NCBI GenBank assembly: GCA_905178155.1
Contig: CAJINV010000001.1
Location: 10,383,432-10,447,431 of the forward strand
Direction: 5' to 3'
DNA from: Amoebophrya sp. A120
Lineage: Eukaryota > Sar > Dinophyceae > Syndiniales > Amoebophryaceae
Length of the DNA stretch: 64,000 nucleotides
Of this stretch, positions 21,470 to 32,600 are shown in pieces (the stretch's first letter is position 1; every line of letters begins with the position of its first letter). The position numbers were made by a program, and so were the translations under genes. The notes below the pieces were generated by a model, which saw only the letters and a program-made list of their open reading frames with translations, was not told the DNA's origin and did no database searches.

Positions 21470-22727
21470 ATCGGGAGGGCTGTGTGGTGTTTTCGCGGGC
21501 GTTCGTAGTTGTTTTCTCCGTCGTCTTGCGATTGCTCCGCGGCAAGTACCTTTCGGAATCGAACTCGGCTGCTTTTTGACTTGAAAGAAAAGCATCTCCA
21601 TCTTCTGACCCTGCACGGAGTTGTATTCCGAAATCAAAGCAGGCCAGGTTCAGGTTGTTGTACTTCCAGTCAATAGACAAGAAGACGACGCAATAAACCT
21701 AAACAAAGTAGAGGAGCTTTCTTTTGTCTCTTGCTGTTCCTGTTTGTCAACACTTTCCTCGTACGATGGATCCTGCCACAAGGAAGTGCGACACTGGTTG
21801 AACACAAAATCAAAATCGCAACATTCACGTTGCGGTTGTGTATTCAGCTCCTTCGGACCGTTTGTCATATCTTGTGAAGGACGTTTTCGTTTTTTTTGAC
21901 TTTCATTTTTGGCGGAAGCACGAAGAGGAAGGTTAGATGCTACCGCGAGTGGTCGTGTGTGTGTGATATTCTGGAACAACCGTTTGTCTTTGTGGCATCT
22001 AGAATGTGTGTTGAGCTTGCCGATCAAGGTCTGTTTCTTTTTTTCTTTTCGCAAAGAACTGTGATCATAGATATCGCGCGACCACCTTTATGTGACAGTT
22101 GCCTCTCCTTTTGTGGTCTCCGTTATTTCTAAAGGATCAAGCCTTTTTGAAATGCGAAACGTGTCAGCAGGCAGGATCAGGAAGATTATCCGCAACACCC
22201 AGCCTTTCCTTGTTTAGTTTTACAGTCAAAGACAATCACAATAGTTTTCGTTGTTGTCATAGCAACTTCCGAAATTTTCTTGCTGCTGTTTGCGAAAACG
22301 AAATTTTCAATTGATATTTTTTCCTGCGAGGTCTTCTTTTCTGTTTTTATTGCTATTGGCACACATACCGCAAGCGCAACCCTGCTGCATTCAAGGCGGC
22401 CGGGTAGCATATGGATATTGAATTTTCATTCGGCCGACTCTTGTATATTCTTTTTTTTTTTTAATTGACATTTGCACTTTGTTTTTTTCTCTTCTGACTA
22501 CAACGTGTTGTTCGGCGTTGCCGACCTCTACATAGGCAGAGACTTCGTGGACCAGCTGCCTTCATACTCATTGGGTTGCTCGACCTCGACGGACTTCATC
22601 TTCTAACAGACGGGACTAAAAGCCAGCACGACGTTTTGGAGGAGCATACCACGACCACCCTCAACAAGCAGTGCAACCGACAGAGCAGTAGCTCTTTTTC
22701 TTTGTGCAGAAATTATAAGGCGCGGCG
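21470..22727. other. Long 5' intergenic region, no gene seen
   Basis: About 1.26 kb, T-rich (several T-runs between 22020 and 22490), with no coding-like frame. A short coding-looking stretch at 22500-22605 (YNVLFGVADLYIGRDF) is closed on both sides and was not called. Confidence 0.5.
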
Positions 22728-25700
22728 ATGCTACCTTCTTCTCAGTCCTCCTCTTCAGCGTCCGCTTCAGCTTCGTCGAGTGCGCAGGCCGCGGCTGCAT
22801 CGCAGCACCAGGGCCGTGATCAAGCAAAAGGAGGCGAGGATGACTTTCTCTTGCCGCACAAACACCCGTTGGTCGAAGATCTCCCGGCGGGAATTAAAGG
22901 GTATAGAATAGCTGAGTGCTGTAAATAGTTAGGTGTTGATTTTGGTCGTCCGACGCCAGCAACAGTTTGCTATGACCAGTGCACTTGCAACGCCGTGAAC
23001 TCGATCGATCAGAAATGATTCCGGATTCGGCGTTTTGTGAACATGAACTAGATTGGCATTGAGATCCTCGCTGCTCCGCTTCCGGATTTGGAAGAAAATA
23101 TTGCATGGAACAATGATGTAATACTCTCACAATCTGCAGCTTCCTTCTTGAACATATTCACTACAGCCACGCTTTTTTTGCGCGCGAGAAGAGGTTTATT
23201 CCAATTTACGTTCCCTTCCTGACGCGAGAAATCGAAGCAACGTGAACTTCGTAAACAAGCTGTCCAAGTTCGATTTCCTCACCACCAAGGCAGATAACAC
23301 TGCGAATGGACAAGTCTACGCAGCGGTACTTGAGTCTCATTCCGGTGCGACGTGCCACGTCGCAGTGAAAACCTTCCGAAATCCCTTCAAAGGCGCTTTG
23401 GATGATGAAAAAAAGCAAAAGGCGAAGGAACAGGCCGATGTGGAGGACCGCGTTGAGGAGGACGACGACGAGGACGAGGACGACGAAGAAAATAAGAAAG
23501 GTACAATGAGGATTCATCTGATATAGCAGCCTCTTGCTAGTCCTCTCCTAGTATTCCGAAAAAAATAAAAAAATGCCAGAACCAAAAGTAGTCAGATGAG
23601 GACGATCATCGACGCTGCAACTATGTAGACACAGACAAAGAAGAGAAATTGCTAACCTGATCGATACACGGCGTTCTGTTACGTGCGTTCAACTTTGTTC
23701 TTTTCCAGATGGCGACGACCATACCCGGATGCTGACGGAAATCGACTTCGCGTCGGCACTGTCGTTGGGAAAGGCCGGGGGTAATCCCGCTGGCTTTTTC
23801 TTTGCTCAACCCGTCGCGGTGTGGACCAGCGCAGACGTTTACCCAAAAAGAATACGGATCGCAGACGTCGACCAGACGGATCGCTATGCCAAGCGTCGTG
23901 ACTTGCCATCCCAGGTCTGCGTTGCCTTTCGGAAAGAGGCTCCACCTCCAACTGCTGTCTTCGAAAAGGGTTCCAGCACGGTCGAAACTGCGACTCGGTA
24001 CTGTTCGTAGCGATGAAGTGATAACGTATAAATTTACCTTCAAAAAAGTGCAGCATGGGGATTCTTGATTCGTTTTTGTTTGTTTTCCTCCTATTCTCGA
24101 CTGGAAAGTGCCCAGACAGTTTTCCTCGCAGAAAACTCGACAGTGCCCAGACAGTATCTCGCCCACCTAGAGGCAAGCACCAATGTTGTTTTCCTCGTAT
24201 TCCATACTTCTTTTCGCACTTGTTAGTTCCTATGTGTTGTGGCCCTGAAGACGCCTTTCTTCTGCCCTAGTACGGTCGCATATCGATACGCAATGGATTC
24301 CTGTTGCAGGTATCTTGCTGGGATCATATTGACGTGCGCCGCAGCAATCGAGTTCTTCACCAACCACGACAAAACCGACTTCTTCATCGTGGTCATGCGT
24401 GACCTGAAGATCGGTAACATTCTGCAAGCCGGCGAGCGTGCGCAGGAACTCTTGACGCCCGAGGAGCGCCAACGGCTTACCGTGATGGACGGCCAGATCG
24501 AGCTTCCTCATTTAGTCCATTGCGACTTCGCGTGCTATAAGGAGCTGAAAGTGCCGCAGACCGGAACGAAGCGGGGACTCATAAAAAGAAACCAAGCTTC
24601 GAAAGAAGCGGAAACGGGGTCAACTTTTAATGCCGCGCCGGAATTCCTGGAAAATGACAATGATGAGACAGAGAAAAACCGGAAGCCGTGGCTCGGGCCG
24701 AAATCCGATTGCTACTCCATGGGAAAAATCCTCTTAGCGGCGGTGCACACTTTCGTCTCCGAAGCAGAGGATTTTGACGAAGTAAGTGAAGACGTGCAGG
24801 AGGCCCCTGTCAATGCTAGGTATTTTGCCCGCGCCTTATGGGCAAAAGGCAACCTGCCGCAAGTCTGCAAGGAACTCGGTGGTGAGGACCTCGAGCGGTA
24901 TTTTTTTATGTCAAATTACAATTGCTTAAAAAAGCTACTTCTCCACCAATACATAAAGATTCCAGCAGGTGGTCTCCTCGGGATACTTATCTACATCTAG
25001 CCGGAATTGGCTTCTTGTTACGGGGAAGGGGTCATCTTTCGCCATTTGGCTTTGCGAACAAAAGTCTTACTTCTTGCTACATCAAAAATAGAAGCATTGT
25101 AAATTATTCTTTGTTTTGTAGGCATGAAAAATTGAATAAGCAAAACAACCCTGCAGTTTCGCCAAACGGGTGATCGCAAACCCATACAACCCGCTGCAAG
25201 ATGAGGTGCTGGACGAGGCTGTGAAGAAGAAACTCGACGCCAAAGCCAAGGAAGTGGCAAAAAATGTGAAAACGTTTGTCCAGATGAAAGTGGAGGATGA
25301 TGCCACATGCAAAGACGAAGTGGCAAAGCTGAAGTCAGCTGTGGTCACGATCCTTGTGAAGAGCCTCGCAATCGAAATGACCGATCGCCCCGGTCCGGAG
25401 GAAATCTTTGACGGTTTGCAGGTACGTACCTGTAATTGTAAGCTACTTACTAGATTAACTCATTCACGGATGTCATGCTATTGTTCCTTTGCACTGCTAC
25501 TATCTCACCTTTGCGTCGTCCCTGTGCATGCACCAGAAATAGAAGGCTGCTAAGACCAACACACTCCCTTTTCGTCGGCCGCAGCGAGTCGAAAGCGGCA
25601 CGAAGAAATCAGTTTTTGACTACGTGCACGACGGGTACTCCCCGTATTACTGTTTTTCTTTCGTTCTTTCCAGGTATCCGAAACTTTGACACGGGAGCTT

Positions 25701-26072
25701 CCAGCTATGAAAGAATACCTCGATTTAGTACGAAACTCGGCTGTTGCGGAGAAAGACAGGTCTGTGCCGGCTCTGCGAATCAAACTCGCGAAATCACTTG
25801 CGGTGCTTAACGAAAACGGGGGTGGCTACTTCACCAACAAGTTGTCGACGGCGCCCTCTCAAAAGGTTTTCCCTTTCTCCGAACCGCCCCCTGGTGATAG
25901 TAGGGAGAATACTTTCCCTTTCGTCAGCAAGACAAACAAGCGCAAGTCAACTAACTCCAACAAGAATTTTTACGACATGAATGACGATGACGAGGATGAC
26001 TCCCCGGGAAAGCAAGCAGAAATAAGACGGACCGCCGCATTGATAAGAAAAAGAAATCAAAACTTGAAGTAA
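22728..26072 (+). CDS. Divergent protein kinase, six exons
   Basis: Exons 22728-22900, 23238-23500, 23709-23997, 24310-24897, 25157-25421, 25674-26072. All five introns are GT-AG with matching phase; the CDS is 1977 nt, 658 residues. Kinase landmarks: VAVK with the beta-3 lysine at K102, a possible alpha-C glutamate at E156 (MLTEID), and a catalytic loop MRDLKIGN (D273, K275, N278) where HRD has become MRD. The magnesium motif is DFA (D314-A316) instead of DFG. AAPE follows at about 350-353, the F-helix aspartate is D375 (GPKSDCYSMGKIL), and the C-lobe arginine is R515 (MTDRPGPEEIF). A Lys/Glu/Asp-rich insert (about residues 115-145) separates beta-3 from alpha-C. The glycine loop is degenerate. 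The Ser-rich head and basic tail are disordered. The catalytic Lys, Asp, Asn and Asp are kept, so it may be active; subfamily and substrate are unknown. Confidence 0.85.
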
Positions 26073-26308
26073 AAAAATACAAGCGAAGATGAAACTCCAG
26101 TCCGTGCAATCAGTATCACTGCTGTACCTACTGAATACAAAATCAACATCAAGCAGAGTTTGTACCTTGATTTTCCAATACGTCGCTACGCTCCCGCTCG
26201 AGCTGCCTCGTCTGGTTTTTAAAGTTCAAGGTGGCATGCATCAACTCTTTTTTCAATGTCCACTACGGCCGAATCGACTTTCAGTTGTGATTTCTCTAGG
26301 GATAACGG

Positions 26309-26912
26309 ATGTCAAATGTCCAAGTTCTATGGGGGACTGCCAAGGTGGAGGCTGACGGCTATCTTCATGTCAACAAAATTACCAATGCAAACGACGAGAC
26401 GAAGAAGTCCGTGAAGGAATTGAAGTTGCTGAATCTCTCGAGTTTCACGGTTGCTGGAAGCGAGGATAAGAACTTCAAACCGTCCCGCTTCCTGACAAAA
26501 GTAGGTGGCCAGGGCGACTTATGGTACCACTGCGATTCCCGTAACGACAAGAACAGTGTACAAGCTGCATTGGGCGGTGGTCACAACGTTCAGAAATTGA
26601 CCTACTGGTATGTAAATTGAGGATTCGCTTGGCTCCGTTTTTTCACTAACGTCTGGCTCTAGTCGTTTGATTTTGTAGAGCCACCTTATAGTTCATCATC
26701 AGTTCTTGCGTTAACGTCGTCCATGCTGCATTTCCGCCCTCGACATCAATAAATATGATTCACATTCAGCATCTGGATCTCTAACAATGAATACCAAAAT
26801 CAGGATTGACATCGAAGTCTTCAACGCGGACAAGGTTGCGGAGCACCAACGCGTAGCTGACATTTCCGCGCCGGTGATTTTCCAGTTCGACGCGAGTCGT
26901 GGCGCTGCCTAA
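26309..26912 (+). CDS. Small hypothetical protein, two exons
   Basis: Exon 1 is 26309-26607 (ATG preceded by an in-frame TAA at 26303). A GT-AG intron spans 26608-26803 (phase 2, joining TG to G as Trp), and exon 2 is 26804-26912. The product has 135 residues: MSNVQVLWGTAKVEADGYLH..., with FTVAGSEDKNFKPSRFLTKVG, WYHCDSRNDKNSVQAALGGG and VQKLTYWIDIEVFNADK. It looks like a beta-rich globular domain. There is no recognised family. The C-terminus is uncertain: a 29-nt GT-AG option at about 26888-26916 would extend the frame to a TAA near 27000 and could lead on to the exon-like segment at 27201. Codon use of both exons matches the other genes. Confidence 0.6.
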
Positions 26913-27200
26913 ATCCAGATTTAGGACGCGGCGCTCCGTCTCGGCTGCCAGCAAGCGGCGTGGAACGTCCAATCTCCAGAAAGTCAAAGTAGCAACATAA
27001 TGGATAGATATAACTACAAGATTTAGTTTTCATCGTAAAAATCGTAGACCTCCTCGACCATATTTTTGACACGGCTCTGTTATTGTTCTCTGCTAGTGGG
27101 ATTGTGATTTTTACAATGCATATCGACACTAGCGGGCGCGCACGCGGATGACCGATAATTATTTCCACCTCGTGACTTTTTTTATTAACTTCTCGCACAG

Positions 27201-27377
27201 ACATACATGTTAGTGTTACACGACGAGTCAGTGGTGCCCCTTGATGACACGACTACGAAACTGCATATGGAATGCAGCAGCTCCGCTGAAGACGTGAAGC
27301 TGGTCGTACATCGTAGCTTTGTGAAGCTGGCAGACTGCAGCTGCGCAGCCGAAGCCGTGCCTCTGTCTTTACAACTC
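27201..27377 (+). CDS. Exon-like segment, gene assignment unclear
   Basis: It is preceded by CTCGCACAG and followed by GTATGT, and is open in one frame with coding-like codons (TYMLVLHDESVVPLDDTTTK, then KLVVHRSFVKLADCSCAAEAVPL). It could be a 3' exon of the small gene at 26309, or a 5' exon of a transcript reading into the minisatellite (an in-frame AAAAAAG-GCC ATG GAG follows at about 27662). No family recognised. Confidence 0.3.
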
Positions 27378-27800
27378 GTATGTCTATTCAACTTGTATGT
27401 ATTCCGGAGAGTAGTCTCTCCACCTACAGTTTTCCGCCGTCACCGATTTACTGCTTAGAAAGATTTTCTTTTTTTCCGATTTCCATGTAGGTACGTTTTT
27501 TTTTTGAATTCCAATTTCACTCTTTCTAGTTTTTCCACCAGTTCTAGACATTTCGGTTTCGCGCAAGTCAATTATATAAAGAAGCAAATAATACTTTACT
27601 GCTCGCTCCAGAGTAGCTGTAGGATTGCAATCATGATGATCATGATGTTTTTTTTAAAAAAGGCCATGGAGAAGAAGGAAGTAGAGCCGTCGTCGAGCCC
27701 AGCACGATATAATAATCATCAAGGTTCTGTCAACAGCAACAGCATCAATCTCGATCGAGCCAAGAACCGGAACGCAAGGCAGGGCCCCCGACGCAGACTG

Positions 27801-28890
27801 GGACGACTTTTGGCCGTCCGACGGCCGTCGGACAACTTTGGGTCGTCCGACGGCCATCGGACAACTTTGGGTCGTCCGACGGCCGTCGGACAACATTTGG
27901 CCGTCCGACGGCCGTCGGACAACATTTGGCCGTCCGACGGCCGTCGGACGACTTCTGGCCGTCCGACGACCGTCGGACGACTTTTGGCCGTCCGACGGCC
28001 GTCGGACAACTTCTGGTTGTCCGACGGCCGTCGGACAACATTTGGCCGTCCGACGGCCGTCGGACAACTTTTGGTCGTCCGACGGCCGTCGGACGACTTT
28101 TGGCCGTCCGACGGCCGTCGGACAATATTTGGCTGTCCGACGGCCGTCGGTCCGACGGCCGTCGGACGACTNGCCGTCCGACGGCCGTCGGACAATATTT
28201 GGCTGTCCGACGGCCGTCGGTCCGACGGCCGTCGGACGACTTTTGGCCGTCCGACGGCCGTCGGACAACATTTGGCCGACAACATTTGGCCGTCCGACGG
28301 CCGTCGGACAACTTCTGGCCGTCCGACGGCCGTCGGACAACTCTTGGCCGTCCGACGGCCGTCGGACAACTCTTGGCCGTCCGACGGCCGTCGGACAACT
28401 CTTGGCCGTCCGACGGCCGTCGGACAACATTTGGCCGTCCGACGGCCGTCGGACAACATTTGGCCGTCCGACGGCCGTCGGACAACTTCTGGCCGTCCGA
28501 CGGCCGTCGGACAACTTCTGGTTGTCCGACGGCTGTCCGACGGCCGTCGGACAACATTTGGCCGTCCGACGGCCGTCGGACAACTTTTGGCCGTCCGACG
28601 GCCGTCGGACAACATCTGGCCGTCCGACGGCCGTCGGACAACATCTGGCCGTCCGACGGCCGTCGGACAACTGTCGGACAACATTTGGCCGTCCGACGGC
28701 CGTCGGACAACATTTGGACGGCCGTCCGGCGGCCGTCGGACGACTTTTGGGCCGTCGAACGACTTTTGGCTGTCCGACGGCCGTCGGACAATTTTTGGCC
28801 GTCCGACGGCCGTCGGACAACTTTCGATCGGCTGCCCGGCGGCCGTCGGACGACTTTCGATCGGCTGTCCGACGGCCGTCGGACAGATTT
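27801..28890. repeat. 29-bp minisatellite with an 18-bp perfect palindromic core
   Basis: About three dozen tandem units, mostly 29 bp. Each contains the palindrome GTCCGACGGCCGTCGGAC followed by a variable 11-bp arm such as AACATTTGGCC or AACTTCTGGCC. Some units lose the arm (27-60 bp variants near 28140-28230, where a block of about 78 bp is repeated). One undetermined base lies at 28172. Because 29 is not a multiple of three and no unit contains a stop on either strand, most of the six frames stay open for more than 330 codons. Large overlapping ORFs on both strands here are therefore products of the repeat. A + frame beginning at ATG 27665 (MEKKEVEPSSSPARYN) runs into the repeat and out to a TAA near 28997; whether it is translated is unknown. 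Confidence 0.95.
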
Positions 28891-28997
28891 TCGGGTTGGG
28901 CAACCAAAGCCAAAACCAAAAGTCGTTCGACGGCCAAAATAAGCTCGGAGTGTTGTCTAACAGCCGACAGTTTAATGTCCGGCGGCCCGCAACTTAA

Positions 28998-29605
28998 CAA
29001 AAGAGGAGGTAGCATTGATGTTCATGCGTTTCGGTATGCGTATGCACAGCACGCAGGAGAAGCGCGCCGGCCGGCATATCTGCATTTCAGACGAGAAATT
29101 GCTTGCAAAACATCACTCTGTGATAACGTGAAATGCCCTACGGTTCAATGAATTGTGTATATGAATACGCTGCACAGTCCAGGGCTCCAAGTAGTGATAT
29201 ACCAAACTTTACGTAGAAGAAACAAAACCAAAATCCTATTGAGATGAAATGACGCACGCTGCGACAGAACACGAGAGATGACTGTGGTGGAACGTTTTCT
29301 GTGTTGCCTCTGCCTGTCCCGCTTAACAGGGACACACTTAAGTACGTAAATTACGCAGGCGCTCTCTCTTGCTCCTCTTTTATCTTCTCAACAATCTCAC
29401 TATCGCTACAGCTTCTACACCATGCAACTAAAAAGTTAGTGCCAACTAATATTGAGTGCGACAAGCGCGAGCGCAAATGAAGTGTTGTGAGTCCTCTCAA
29501 AGATATCGGCGGCGAACATCATGACGCCGTAGAACTAGAAGGAAGACGAAGGTGGAAAGACGCAGGCAAGATTCTCCACAAAAATCTCACAGCGACGTAT
29601 ATATA
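28998..29605. other. Intergenic, no gene seen
   Basis: Unique sequence after the minisatellite; short ORFs only. The AAA+ frame is open back to 29552 but without ATG. Confidence 0.6.
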
Positions 29606-32600
29606 ATGTGGCTGAAATCGTCGGGAGTTGTCTTCTTGGTGTTTGGCTTCCGCTCGACGTCCGCCGAAAACTTCGTCCACCTGATCGCTCCCGCGGACGT
29701 GCGCAAGGATGGCGGGCTCAAATTTCGAGCCAATCTCCCGGTCCCGGACACGGTTGAGGAACTGAAACAAAATTTCCGTGCGGCGCACCTGGAGCGCCAC
29801 GGACCCCCAGGCTACGATGAGTTTGACTTTTTCAGCACCCGCTTGGAGGAAGTGTTGCTCAGCGTGGACCAGCTGGAAGACGGCGACGAGCTCCGACTTT
29901 TTCGTAAACGCGGCACCCAAGCCCAACTCAGTCAAGCCCAGCAGGCTTCCGGGGCTGCCAGTGGCGGGACTGCAGGAGCAGTTGGTACTAGCGCGACGGG
30001 CGCTGGGGCGGCGAAGGGCAATGTGCCGGCGGCGACACCGCAAGCTTCTAAAAATGGGCGGAAAGATGCGGGCTCAGACGTCGCAAACACGAAGAAAGAC
30101 GCGCCATCCAACAGTACAAGCTCCCCCACTTCTCTCTCCGCGCGGGTTCAAGCACCCAATGCTCTATCCGTGACGCTTCCCGACGCCTCTTCCCCGTTCT
30201 ACGTGTCCGAACTGCTCTACATGCTGACACGCCCGCAGCTTTCCGATGCAGACCGAGATTTGGTTCTTCGCAGCCTCCGCGACGCGCAGCTGTCTGATTT
30301 TCAGCGAAAGCAGATCCTTGAGGACTTCCCCGTTACAGACTCAGTGTGTCAAGAGAGTTCCGATTCCTCTTTCCGGGAGTTTGCTACTGCGTACGTTCAT
30401 TTGAATCCGAGTGCCCGGGGTATCCTCCTGCTGGCTGACTGCGACCCCACATTTCGCGAATCGCTCGTACGTGCCCAGTTTGCCCGGCAGTGGGAGCAAT
30501 ATGGAAGTTTGCTGAGTGCTGGACAAGATGCCTCGGAAGGTCAGCCTGACACAGATCAAGGTGCGGACGCCGCGCAGTCGACCTTTTTCCCGGGCTACAT
30601 CGGACAGGGTGAAGCGATGCGAATGGTCAAGCCTCTTGTCTTGGAGCAGATGCTCGGTCGGCGCATCTCTGACGCGCCGCTGTCGTTTTTGTTTCTCGGC
30701 CCGTCTGGAGTGGGGAAAACCGAGCTGGCACGCAAGGTCGCAGAGAAAATTCACTGTCCAACAGCAGTAGAAAGTGCAAGTGGATCATCGCACCAGCCAC
30801 ACCACCCCAATTCATCCCCCTGCAACATCAAATCTCTGACCCAGTCCGGGAAATTCGTGGAGTTTAAGATGGGTAACTACCGCAACGAGGAGCAGTTCAC
30901 GAGCTGGATCGGGGTCCCGGACGGCGTCAAGGGGTCGGACGGGAAGCTCAGCGAGGTGCTGATGCAAAACCCAGACGCCGTGATCTACCTGGATGAAATC
31001 GAAAAAGCCATCTCCACCGCGGGGGACTTGCTTCTTGCGATGCTGGACAACAAGGGGAGCGTCCAGGTGGCCAAGACCGGCCAGCACATCAGCACGGTGA
31101 AGGCGACTTTCATCTTGAGCAGCAATTTGGCGACGAACGACATTTTGCAGGTCTGGTCTTACTACCCGCGCCTGCCCTACGAGCAGAAATACGCAAAAAT
31201 ATTGGAGAAGATCGACCCGGCGCTGGCGCAAAGCAAGATGTTCGCTCGTCCCGAGGTGCGCAACCGGATCGCCGCGATCGTGCCGTTTACGCCCTTTCTG
31301 CACAACGAGGTGCGACAGGTGATCTTACTGGAGCTGCAAAAGTTGCGGAAATCCTACAAAAGATCCGCGGGGTGGGGCCGTCCCAACATCGTGTGGACGG
31401 AGGAAGTCGTGGAGCTGTTTGCCGATCCGGTTCGTAACGTGCACTTCGAAAACGCGGTCTCCAAGGGAAATTTGCGCGAGCTGATCCGGTTTCTCGAGCA
31501 GTCTGTCAACCGGGCACTGAACACGGCGAAGGACTGCGAAAATCCGAAGTGCGACCTGTTGCAGACCGGACCGACAATTTGTCGTCCGAAAGCGTCCGAT
31601 CTCTTCTCCGGCGCGAGCGACAACTATGTTCTCGATGTCGACCCGCGGACGAAAACGCAGATCGTTGCGAACTCGGTCCCGGTGACCATTCGGGAGGCCT
31701 TTGTGTTCTGCGAGCTTTCCCCCCCGGAGCCGACCTTGTCTGAGGCGTTCTTCGGCGCAGCAGGGCCTGACGCGCCATCACTACTGGAGAATCCGTCGAA
31801 GTGGTTTTCCAATTTGTTTTACGACGCCCCGCAAAAGCGTCCGGCTATCATGCGACCAGGTAAGCAACCGCTGGGCTCAGCGAGTAGTTCATCCGCGTAT
31901 CATGATCACAGAGCTGCGCGTCAACCACAAAGAGTTTCAACATCGAGCTCTTCGCCTTCATCTGCGAGTTCTTCCGCAAGCGGGTCCTCTTCTGCAGCGA
32001 CGTCCAGCAGGTACGAAACGGAGATGGATTACGCCTATGACCGGCTGTGGACCTTTCTCTTCGAGTACCAGAAATCTTTTTCGATTGCCGTTGCCTGGAT
32101 TTTTTTCTTCAGCATCGGCTTTTGGTCTGCGGCCATCGCGTTTGCGGTGTTGAACTACGGAATTCTGCCACTATCCTACCTCGCGTACACGACCTGGCGG
32201 TCGCTGCCGCCCTCCGTGCAGCACGTGGTCATGGCCGGCGGGCGGGTCATCGGGCAGATTGGCAAGCAGGCTGTCCGCCGATTCGACATCAGCTTCATGC
32301 TTTTGCTGTTCCTCGAGTACCGATTCGGGCTGTGCCGCAAAGTTTTCTTCCAGCTGGTGCTACCCGTGCTGCGCATCATGTTCCGGAATTTCAGGACCCA
32401 CCTGAAAAATTTGCGCTCCACGGGGGCGGACGCGCTTGCAATAATCAACGACGGCGGGGAAGTAGGAGGTGGGATGAAAAGAAGAACTGAAGATAACACC
32501 ACCGGTATTGAGCTTGGCACGCTGCAGCGGAGGAGAACTAGAGGCTTGACTGCGCAAGGAGAGGCACCGTATTCATCCGCCGACGATGCCAAAACACTTG

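Noticed and set aside
24110-24165. GTGCCCAGACAGT repeated twice in a kinase intron as a possible element end
   Set aside because: It is a short direct repeat only, with no inverted termini or flanking duplication; the intron is an ordinary GT-AG one.
27801-28890. CRISPR-like look of the array (palindromic repeat, short spacers)
   Set aside because: The 11-bp arms are near-identical rather than unique spacers, there are no cas genes, and the surrounding genes are eukaryotic with introns.
27654-29015. Several minus- and plus-strand ORFs of 340-500 codons over the minisatellite
   Set aside because: They are the same 29-bp repeat read in different frames; absence of stops in the unit explains all of them. 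None can be preferred without transcript data.
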